Positions 57,256-64,000 of a stretch of 64,000 nucleotides of DNA are shown here, piece after piece. The notes below the pieces were generated by a model that was not told the DNA's origin, ran no database searches, and worked only from the letters and a program-made list of their open reading frames with translations. Source of the stretch: Candidatus Eremiobacterota bacterium (lineage in GTDB: Bacteria > Vulcanimicrobiota > CADAWZ01 > Ess09-12); assembly GCA_031082125.1 (NCBI GenBank), contig JAVHLM010000033.1, forward strand, positions 1-64,000, given 5' to 3'. The position numbers were made by a program, and so were the translations under genes. The stretch's first letter is position 1. Each line of letters starts with the position of its first letter.

Positions 57256-58911
57256 ATGGACATAAATCACCTTGACAGACGCAAAACCGCCTTAATAATA
57301 GGAGCGGGTCCGGCAGGTCTCACCGCTGCATACGAATTGCTTGAAAAGACTGATGTTATCCCCATTATTTATGAATTGACCGATTCTATCGGGGGCATCT
57401 CGAGGACAATAGATTATAAGGGTAACAGAATCGATATGGGAGGACACAGGTTTTTTTCAAAATCCGATATGATTATTGCCTGGTGGGCCCGGATAATGCC
57501 TTTTCAAGATAAGTTCTCCCATGAAATTGCTTTTCCGCACAGGAAGCATAGAGGCTCCCGGATTTATGATACTTCTACCGATACTGGGGAAAAGGGGGAA
57601 AGCGACAAGGTAATGCTCATCCGTCAAAGAATTTCCAGGATATTGTTCCTGGGCAAATTCTTTGACTATCCAATTTCATTGAATTTGAAAACATTGAAAA
57701 ACCTGGGTATCATAAGAGTATTCAGGATAGGTCTCAGCTATCTCAGAGCGAGAGTTTTTACGGTAAAAGAAAAGAATCTCGAGGATTTTTTCATCAACAG
57801 GTTCGGCGAGGAGCTCTACAGAACTTTTTTCAAAGATTATACCGAAAAGGTCTGGGGTATCCCCTGTAATAACATAAGTGCCGAGTGGGGGGCGCAGAGA
57901 ATAAAGGGGCTCTCCATTTCCAAGGCGGCTCTCCATATCATAAATGAGCTCTTTAAAAATATTATGAGCTTTCTGGGCGGTAAACGGCAGGAAGACCTCT
58001 CTTCCCTTACCCAGAAGGATAAGGAAACAAGCCTCATTTCCCACTTCTTATATCCCAAGTACGGTCCAGGCCAGCTGTGGGAAGAAGTTGCGGATATCAT
58101 AAGGGCAAAGGGCGCCAGGATATTTCTGAACCACGAAGTGATCGGAATCAAAACAGAAAATGATATGATTAGTGGAATGACCGTGAAAAATACCCGGTCC
58201 GGCGAAGAATTCCCGGCATACGCTGATTATTATATTTCCACAATGCCGGTAAAAGATCTCATAGTTAATCTTGAAGCGGAGATCCCGGCAGAAATAAATG
58301 AAATTGCCAATGGTCTGCTGTACAGGGATTTTATCACTGTGGGGATACTGGCTTCAAAATTGAAATTTCAAAATGGAAAAGAAAATACCGCTTCGAATCA
58401 CCTGATTCCCGATAACTGGATATATATCCAGGACAGGAACGTGAGACTCGGGCGCCTTCAGATATTTAATAACTGGAGTCCCCACATGGTCTCTGATCCC
58501 CATAAGGTATGGCTCGGGCTTGAATATTTCTGCACTGAAGGGGATGAGCTGTGGAATATGGAAGAGGCCGGCTTCGTTGATTTCGCAATCAATGAAGCCG
58601 TAAAGATCGGCATTCTCGACAGGGAAGATGTTCTCGATGCAACAAGAATAAGATTGAAGAAAGCATATCCCGCTTACTTCGGGACCTACAGCCGCTTCAG
58701 CGAAATAAAAGAGTATCTGAGCAGGTTCGAAAACTTATATTGCATAGGAAGAAACGGGATGCACAGGTATAATAACATGGATCATTCCATGATGACTGCC
58801 ATGACTGCAGTCGCAAATATAAGAGACGGCGTAAAGACTAAAGAAAATATATGGGGTGTCAACACTGAACTCCAGTATCATGAAAACCGGGCTGCCACTG
58901 AGAAAATCTGA
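57256..58911 (+). CDS. FAD-dependent oxidoreductase (amine-oxidase/protoporphyrinogen-oxidase-like)
   Basis: The 551-residue protein has the FAD motif [19 protein letters not shown] near 12-30, then [18 protein letters not shown] and MGGHRFFSK. Further patterns ([38 protein letters not shown]) match NAD(P)/FAD-dependent oxidoreductases of the UDP-galactopyranose-mutase-like or protoporphyrinogen-oxidase-like class. The substrate is unknown. Codons use far more A and T in the third position than the neighbours, so recent transfer is likely. No sugar-synthesis genes flank it. The start site is weak: ATG at 57256 or GTG at 57253. Confidence 0.85.
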   Translation: MDINHLDRRKTALIIGAGPAGLTAAYELLEKTDVIPIIYELTDSIGGISRTIDYKGNRIDMGGHRFFSKSDMIIAWWARIMPFQDKFSHEIAFPHRKHRGSRIYDTSTDTGEKGESDKVMLIRQRISRILFLGKFFDYPISLNLKTLKNLGIIRVFRIGLSYLRARVFTVKEKNLEDFFINRFGEELYRTFFKDYTEKVWGIPCNNISAEWGAQRIKGLSISKAALHIINELFKNIMSFLGGKRQEDLSSLTQKDKETSLISHFLYPKYGPGQLWEEVADIIRAKGARIFLNHEVIGIKTENDMISGMTVKNTRSGEEFPAYADYYISTMPVKDLIVNLEAEIPAEINEIANGLLYRDFITVGILASKLKFQNGKENTASNHLIPDNWIYIQDRNVRLGRLQIFNNWSPHMVSDPHKVWLGLEYFCTEGDELWNMEEAGFVDFAINEAVKIGILDREDVLDATRIRLKKAYPAYFGTYSRFSEIKEYLSRFENLYCIGRNGMHRYNNMDHSMMTAMTAVANIRDGVKTKENIWGVNTELQYHENRAATEKI

Positions 58912-58925
58912 CGGGTGACTCTCGT

Positions 58926-61382
58926 TCAGCGGCCTCTGCATATCTCAAGGCCCGCCCTTTCAAGAAGCGAGGGAATCCGAAGGCAAGCCTTGCGGTCCAG
59001 CTCTTTTCTCTCTTCATCAAGGTGGCTCCACCCCAAAATCCACGGGGTGATCTTTTTCTCCACGCTCTTCACGGCGCCGTATTTCCATCCATCCCTGATA
59101 CGCTCGACGCACCAGCGGGCATGCTCCTTCTGGGCAAGCAGATCAAGCTCCTCTTCGGTGAAATGGAAATCTGCCATCTTCGCCTTCTTCTTCTCCACAC
59201 GGCAGCCGATGGTGCGCATCTTTTCAAAGATATGGGCCGCCTGATGGCTGTCCGAGTTCTTCAGGGTCTCGCTGAGCTCTTCCCACTGCTTCAGGGAGGG
59301 ATCATTCTCAGCAATTATCTTGAGCTGCGAGCGCCTGTACGAGTCATGGATCGCCCGGGCAAGGGAGTTGATATCGGCCTCATCTTCAAGGGGCGCCATG
59401 CCCTCGCGCACGAAAGCCTCAAGGGTCATTGCATCAACGATGTAAAGGGTTCCCCTGTCATGCCAGAAATTGTCCGGGAGAAAAGATGAAGCGGAAAGAG
59501 TCTCGTCCTCAAGCAGAACGACAGTTGCGCCAAAGGCCAGCGCGACAGAATACTCTGCAATGGTCCTCTCGCTGGCGCCGACACCAAGTACTTTCACCTC
59601 CGAGGGAGGATAACCGGAGGAGAGGATATCGGTCCAGTACTGGAGGAAGGGCACAATGGTGCCCTCGGTTGCAGTTTTTTCCTGAGGGAGCACCGAGTAA
59701 GGGATTATCTCAAGGGAGTCCGTGTACGCCTTTTTCAGATCCGAAAGAAAGGAGAGCATGGTGCTCTCTTCGGCGCCTGACAGCACCAGTGCCCTGAGAG
59801 CGTTAAAAGCGCTTTTCAATGCTTCTCTGAAGAGTGTCCATTGGCTGGAAGCTTCGCCGGCAATGACAAAACAGGGGAGTGCATTGCTGTACTGGCGCCT
59901 CTGAAATCCCTTGAGCACTTTTGCCTTCTCTATGAGCGAGCTGTCTTCCGGAGCAGCTTCACCCGGCCCTATCCTGCCGAGCATCTGGACAGACTTGTTC
60001 ACCATCCCGCACTGGAGCATTCTCAATGCCGACCGGCACTCCTTGAGGGAATCACATGCCCCCGCCAGGCTCTCAAGCGATTTAAGGGTTGTCTCTACCA
60101 TCCACAATGACGGGGTCGTCACCAGGGCCCGCGAGTACATCTGGAGGGACTGCACCGTCTCTCCCAGGAAAAGGTGAAAGAGGGCGGCATCATAATAGGC
60201 CCAGGGAAGGTTGAGCGATGCCCCGGCCTGTTCCAGGCATTTATTGAGTGCCTCCCTGATGACCGGTGAGAACATCGCAAGAGGGGCGCCGGCGCCTCCA
60301 GAGGCAATTTCAGAGGTCAGAAACGTTCCCAGGACATGGGGATTGGCGGGGTCCGCCTCGTAGGCCTTCCTGCAGAATTCCCGGGCTTTTCCCGGATCAA
60401 GCGGCCTGAGAGCCGAAGCAAGCGAGGTGAGACCATCGGTATCGCAGGGCACGTCAATGGCTGCCTTCTCAAGCAGGGCAATCCCCTCACCGTATTTATC
60501 AGGCTCAGATGAAGGGCTGTACCGCTTGCAGAGCGATATTCCCAGGTCCCGGAGGATATGCCGCGAGCCTCCTTCTGAGAATGGCTTCATGATTTCCACG
60601 GCCTTTTCCCACTCTTCCAGAGCCATTGCAAGCCTCCCGGCGCGGTGCGCGAGATGCTCGTCCTCCCTGTCATGGTCCAGGATCATCAGGAAAAGCTCCA
60701 GCTCGCTCCTGAGCTTCTCACTGCCCGTTGAGAGAAGCTCCCCGCGCTCTATATCCTTGATGCCTGACTGAATCCTGGAGAATGCACCGTCGGCAGTCTC
60801 CAGCAATGCAGAGAGGGCGGAAAGCTCATGCTCCCAGCGGTCCGGGAGGGGGAGAGCCTGCTTGTACCAGTTCCTGTGCCTGAATTCTGCCCAGGCATGC
60901 TCCATCGCCGTTCTCACCTGGAGCTCGCACTTGAGGGAATCCAGGCCCCTGCGCGCATCATCGGCAGAAAGGTCGCCCTGCGGAATGGTCACCACAAAAT
61001 GGAGCGAGCGGTAACCGAACTCCGAGGGCCTTATTCTCCGCCCCGCATCAATGCTGTTTTTTTCATCAACAGCAAAGACGGCCCTGATGAAGCCTTCGAT
61101 TATTTCGACTTCCTCGCGGGTAAAGACAATTATTCTGCCCCCGCAGAGATCGGTTATCTCGCTCAGGGGAGTCTTGTATTTCTTCCTTGCCACTTTTTCG
61201 GCAAAGCTCGAGAGGCTCTTCACCCTGGACTCCACTATGGCGTGGGAGGCGTATTTCGCCACGGCGCTCTCAAGCTTTGAGTGAATCACCTGGCGCAGGC
61301 GCTCATAATCGGCCGTCAAGGCAGCATATTGCCGCATTTCCTGGCCAAGCCACTCACGATATTCCTCGTCAAAATCACTCAT
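58926..61382 (-). CDS. RelA/SpoT nucleotide synthetase fused to TPR-like and RyR domains
   Basis: In this 818-residue protein, residues 20-180 are a RelA/SpoT synthetase domain with all key motifs: DLCGGRII (Asp78), EFGYRSLHFVV (121-131), ELQVRTAMEHAWAEFRH (153-169). There is no HD hydrolase or TGS domain. Residues 225-590 are TPR-like helices. Residues 590-665 look Rossmann-like (VKVLGVGASERTIAEYSVAL, FGATVVLLED). The end (745-815: LAQKEHARWCVERIRDGWKYG, HLDEERKELDRKACLRIPSLL) is a RyR domain. RyR domains are linked to nucleotide sensing in bacterial conflict systems. The enzyme probably makes (p)ppGpp or a related alarmone, controlled by its own C-terminus. Confidence 0.88.
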   Translation of the reverse strand: MSDFDEEYREWLGQEMRQYAALTADYERLRQVIHSKLESAVAKYASHAIVESRVKSLSSFAEKVARKKYKTPLSEITDLCGGRIIVFTREEVEIIEGFIRAVFAVDEKNSIDAGRRIRPSEFGYRSLHFVVTIPQGDLSADDARRGLDSLKCELQVRTAMEHAWAEFRHRNWYKQALPLPDRWEHELSALSALLETADGAFSRIQSGIKDIERGELLSTGSEKLRSELELFLMILDHDREDEHLAHRAGRLAMALEEWEKAVEIMKPFSEGGSRHILRDLGISLCKRYSPSSEPDKYGEGIALLEKAAIDVPCDTDGLTSLASALRPLDPGKAREFCRKAYEADPANPHVLGTFLTSEIASGGAGAPLAMFSPVIREALNKCLEQAGASLNLPWAYYDAALFHLFLGETVQSLQMYSRALVTTPSLWMVETTLKSLESLAGACDSLKECRSALRMLQCGMVNKSVQMLGRIGPGEAAPEDSSLIEKAKVLKGFQRRQYSNALPCFVIAGEASSQWTLFREALKSAFNALRALVLSGAEESTMLSFLSDLKKAYTDSLEIIPYSVLPQEKTATEGTIVPFLQYWTDILSSGYPPSEVKVLGVGASERTIAEYSVALAFGATVVLLEDETLSASSFLPDNFWHDRGTLYIVDAMTLEAFVREGMAPLEDEADINSLARAIHDSYRRSQLKIIAENDPSLKQWEELSETLKNSDSHQAAHIFEKMRTIGCRVEKKKAKMADFHFTEEELDLLAQKEHARWCVERIRDGWKYGAVKSVEKKITPWILGWSHLDEERKELDRKACLRIPSLLERAGLEICRGR

Positions 61383-61587
61383 GGAGTGACACTTCCCCCT
61401 TCCCGAAACCTGCCTGAGCAGGTCTGCCGAAGTCTCACCAGAGAAGGTGACTTTACATATATTTGCATCATCAGGGAAAAAACCTTCACCGCCTGATGAA
61501 AGAAAAAAGAAAAGGGATGGAGCGCCGCAATGGATAACTATTGCTTGAAAGCTCTATCCTTTCCCTGCCCCATGAAAGAGAGCTCTT

Positions 61588-61830
61588 ATGAGAAATATGC
61601 AGCGAGCCGCACTGGCAGCCCTTGGACTCCTGTTCCTTATCATGCTTGTGGCAGCCTCACCGAGGCCTGGGTATTCCTACGTGGGGAGCACCCTGGCGGA
61701 AAGCAGGAAATTTCATGTTTTTGACTGCCAGTGGGCAAAGAAAATCAAGGAAAAGAACGCCGTCTACTTTAAAACCAGGAGTGAGGCCCTGAAAGCCGGG
61801 TATTCTCCCTGCAGTGTCTGCAGGCCCTAG
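61588..61830 (+). CDS. Small exported protein with Ada-like zinc module
   Basis: The 80-residue protein has a signal peptide (about 1-25) and then one module: FHVFDCQWAKKIKEKN, FKTRSEALKAGYSPCSVCRP. The order H, C, then C-x-x-C with a final RP is the Ada-type metal-binding pattern also at the end of the nuclease gene at 50097. In cells this module binds zinc or a thiol ligand; its role as a stand-alone exported unit is unknown. AAAGAGAG precedes the ATG. Confidence 0.7.
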   Translation: MRNMQRAALAALGLLFLIMLVAASPRPGYSYVGSTLAESRKFHVFDCQWAKKIKEKNAVYFKTRSEALKAGYSPCSVCRP

Positions 61831-61857
61831 AACGCCGGTGAAAGCCGCCCGGCACCC

Positions 61858-63141
61858 TTATGCAAGGATGTCGATGAGCAGCAGCACATTAAGGAGTGTC
61901 ACCACGGCCGCCACTATCCAGAGGAGTATGTTCTCACGGAGCGTGTTGGCATATTTTCCCATTACCCTCTTTGATGACGTGAGGCGTATCTGCAGGAATA
62001 TGGTGATGGGAAGCTGGATCGACAGCAGCATCTGCGAGATAATGAGGCCCTGAAAAGGGTTTTTTATAAAGAACACGGCCAATGCCGCAGCGAAAAGGGT
62101 TATGGCCACGCCGGTCCTGCTGTGCCGATCCCTTATATCGTAAGGCTCGCCGTAGATGCCCGCATAGATTGAGCCGCCCGCCATTCCCGCAGTGACACTT
62201 GAAGAAAGGCCTGCCGCGAGAAGGGCCAGGGCAAAAACCGCCGATGCCATGGAGCCCAGAAGAGGCCTGAGCATGGTCTCGGCCTGGGAAAGATCCGTCA
62301 CTTCCACCTTCCCGCCGAAAAAAGCGGCAGCCGCCAGCAGGATCATCGAGCTGTTGATGGCCCATCCCACAAGCATGGAGAAAAGGGTGTCCACGAACTC
62401 ATACTTGAGCTGGCGGTCAACGAGGGCTTCGTCGGCGGTGTTCCACTCCCGGCTCTGGATTATCTCGGAGTGCAGAAAGAGGTTGTGAGGCATTACGACG
62501 GCGCCAAGGACGCTCATCACAATGGGCATCGAGCCATAGGGAATGGAGGGGGTGACCCATCCCGTAAAGGCCTGGCTCCAGGCAACCTTTACCTGGAGAA
62601 GCTCATAGAGAAACGCAAGGCCGATGAGGGAGACAAAGCCTATTATCCAGCGCTCAATCTTCCTGTAGCCGTTGGCAAAGAGCATCCATCCCACGAAGGC
62701 GAGGGCGATAAGGACACCGATTCTCAGGGGAATGTGGAAAAGCATCTCAAGGCCGATTGCGGCTCCCAGCAGCTCGGCGAGCGCCGTGGACACCGCTGCA
62801 AGAACTGCCGTCGAGAGGATTGCCCGGGCACTCCATGGGCGGAGGTGACTCACCGCTGATTCCGACAGGCACTTCCCCGTGACAATGCCCAGATGGGCAG
62901 CGTTATGCTGAAGCACGATCAGCATAAGGGTGGAAAGCGTCACCATCCAGAGAAGACTGTACCCGTAACGGGAACCGGCGGCCACATTTGACGCCCAGTT
63001 GCCGGGATCGATAAACCCCACGGTGACCAGAAGGCCGGGGCCTATATATTTCAGGATCTCAAAAGCCGCAAGACGGGGCCTCTTTTTCTCCTCGCCGGAG
63101 AAGAAATAGACCAGGCGCTTTTTAAATTCCTTGATGTTCAT
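61858..63141 (-). CDS. Nramp-family divalent metal transporter
   Basis: The 427-residue protein has about eleven membrane helices. Helix 1 carries the metal-binding DPGNWASN and helix 6 carries MPHNLFLHSE, as in MntH. Loops and length are normal. It imports Mn2+ or Fe2+ using protons. A promoter and hairpin precede it. No known manganese riboswitch is visible. Confidence 0.95.
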   Translation of the reverse strand: MNIKEFKKRLVYFFSGEEKKRPRLAAFEILKYIGPGLLVTVGFIDPGNWASNVAAGSRYGYSLLWMVTLSTLMLIVLQHNAAHLGIVTGKCLSESAVSHLRPWSARAILSTAVLAAVSTALAELLGAAIGLEMLFHIPLRIGVLIALAFVGWMLFANGYRKIERWIIGFVSLIGLAFLYELLQVKVAWSQAFTGWVTPSIPYGSMPIVMSVLGAVVMPHNLFLHSEIIQSREWNTADEALVDRQLKYEFVDTLFSMLVGWAINSSMILLAAAAFFGGKVEVTDLSQAETMLRPLLGSMASAVFALALLAAGLSSSVTAGMAGGSIYAGIYGEPYDIRDRHSRTGVAITLFAAALAVFFIKNPFQGLIISQMLLSIQLPITIFLQIRLTSSKRVMGKYANTLRENILLWIVAAVVTLLNVLLLIDILA

Positions 63142-63219
63142 TCAGAATCCCGCTTAAGGCTCCGTCACTGCATTGCGTCACAGGGCATAGAAATTCTTCA
63201 CAGCCCTGTCTCTGGACAG

Positions 63220-63248
63220 AGTATACCAGAATTCTCCCCGCGGCACAA
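63220..63248 (-). promoter_or_regulatory. Promoter of the Nramp gene
   Basis: On the minus strand TTGTGC and TATACT are 17 bases apart, and TGG before the -10 makes it an extended -10. Beside the start point are the small palindrome CTGTC-CAGA-GACAG and a stem ACAGGGC/GCCCTGT in the leader; either could be a metal-regulator site. Confidence 0.6.
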
Positions 63249-63376
63249 TATGCCCGCAGACAGTCTTCCGAAGAGGCTTCACCGGGCGGAAGTGTCTCCC
63301 GATCACTCCCGGAGGAGATTGTGAGAGCGGAGGAGAAGAGTCATACCAGGAACAACGCTTCCATGGGAGGAGCTGC

Positions 63377-64000
63377 ATGGCAACCTACGCGATATATCTC
63401 TTCGCGGCCATCCTGTTCATATCAGCCCTCATTCCCTTCCTGTTTTTCCTGATACACAGGAGGAGCAGGATTCCCCTTGACGTCAACGAGCGGAGCCTCC
63501 TCTCGACATCCTTCGGCTTTTTCAACGCCCTCTACGCCTTCCTGCTCAGCTTCGCCGTGATAACCCTCTGGTCGCAGGTCATCGATGCGCAGGATGATGT
63601 CGGGAGGGAAGCCCAGACAATAAACACCATGTATCACCTCGCTCTCCTCATTCCTGACTCCGATGACCTCAAGCATGCCCTGATAGACTACAACAACTGC
63701 ATAATAGACGACGAGTGGAAGGAGATGGCGGTTCACAGGTGCATCAGCGAAAAAACCCAGACAGCTTTTCACAACATCTGGTACAGGATCCACACGCTGC
63801 CTCTCAAAAGCCAGAGAGAGATCCTCACCTACCAGGAGATCCTGGAAAAAGTCGAAGATCTGAGCCAGTTACGCGTACAGCGCTTTCTTCTGATAAGAGG
63901 CCACCTTTACCCCCTCATATGGATTATCATAATTGTGGGCGGTATCTGCGCCATAGTGGGCTTTTATTATTTCGGCACCGAGAAGCTGAAAATCCAGCTT
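63377..64000 (+). CDS. DUF4239-like membrane protein, partial
   Basis: The frame starts at ATG 63377, preceded by GGGAGGAG, and runs off the window after 208 codons. It begins MATYAIYLFAAILFISALIP with a first membrane helix, then FNALYAFLLSFAVITLWSQVIDAQDDVGREA, a second helix, and a helical part with YNNCIIDDEWKEMA, and ends in a third hydrophobic helix (PLIWIIIIVGGICAIVGFYYF). The order matches the DUF4239 (bestrophin-like) family; function is unknown. The 3' end lies outside the window. Confidence 0.75.
   Translation, partial: MATYAIYLFAAILFISALIPFLFFLIHRRSRIPLDVNERSLLSTSFGFFNALYAFLLSFAVITLWSQVIDAQDDVGREAQTINTMYHLALLIPDSDDLKHALIDYNNCIIDDEWKEMAVHRCISEKTQTAFHNIWYRIHTLPLKSQREILTYQEILEKVEDLSQLRVQRFLLIRGHLYPLIWIIIIVGGICAIVGFYYFGTEKLKIQL

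Noticed and set aside
40420-61382. CHAT, TIR and RelA/RyR genes as one defence island
   Set aside because: They are many kilobases apart, on separate transcripts with unrelated genes between, so a single operon or island is not supported.
63142-63376. Manganese (yybP-ykoY) riboswitch before the Nramp gene
   Set aside because: The conserved loops of that riboswitch are not visible; only short palindromes and a simple hairpin are seen.

Overview
The window is bacterial and densely coded. Genes are GC-rich, mostly intronless reading frames 10-30 bases apart or overlapping by 4 bases, with GGAGG-type ribosome binding sites and TTGACA/TATAAT-type promoters. I saw no rRNA, tRNA, CRISPR array, transposase or phage gene. 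The content (many Ser/Thr kinases, ankyrin and RDD membrane proteins, a Qmo/Hdr-like electron-transfer operon, a MoxR-DUF58 cluster, UvsE, large multidomain signalling proteins) suggests an uncultured environmental bacterium with heavy signalling investment. An Eremiobacterota/Xenobia-like lineage is only a weak guess from gene style.

Layout. 1-5 kb: two coupled Ser/Thr kinases with membrane and PH-like C-termini, a GluR0-type ligand-gated K+ channel, and a lipoprotein. 5-13 kb: STAS protein, class A penicillin-binding protein, a radical SAM/SPASM enzyme beside a lipoprotein, an exported SNase-like protein, and an amidohydrolase. 13-21.5 kb: two more kinases, each ending in a pseudopilin-like module; a zinc-ribbon/ankyrin membrane protein; a lethal-factor-like metallopeptidase; a methyltransferase; a 29-residue small ORF; a degenerate primase-polymerase-like protein; and a further kinase upstream sequence with a palindrome. 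22-28 kb: HNH endonuclease, a duplicated IPT/carboxypeptidase-regulatory lipoprotein, and two small unknowns. 28-38 kb: UvsE, a TSUP transporter, two RDD proteins, and the RDD/SpoIIM/DUF58/MoxR/DUF4350/DUF4129 membrane cluster. 38-43.6 kb: an HD-GYP regulator and an exported TPR-CHAT putative protease.

43.7-49.7 kb is one operon read right to left: tusA, mvhD-like, two HdrA-like flavoproteins, a winged-helix protein, a QmoC-like membrane subunit, and dsrE-like, with a strong promoter at one end and a terminator at the other. It looks like a quinone-linked, sulfur-relay-associated electron-transfer module.

49.8-64 kb: a decayed HNH fragment; a nuclease gene broken by one extra base; a CHASE2-TIR membrane protein; a sigma-like/anti-sigma-like pair beside a ClpA/B-like ATPase; an FAD oxidoreductase; a RelA/SpoT-TPR-RyR fusion; a small exported zinc-domain protein; an Nramp transporter; and the start of a DUF4239 protein.

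The strongest leads for something undescribed are the RelA/SpoT-RyR fusion, the CHASE2-TIR protein, the kinase-pseudopilin module, and a promoter/operator made of 11-bp direct repeats that is shared by the 29-residue ORF and an unrelated exported protein.
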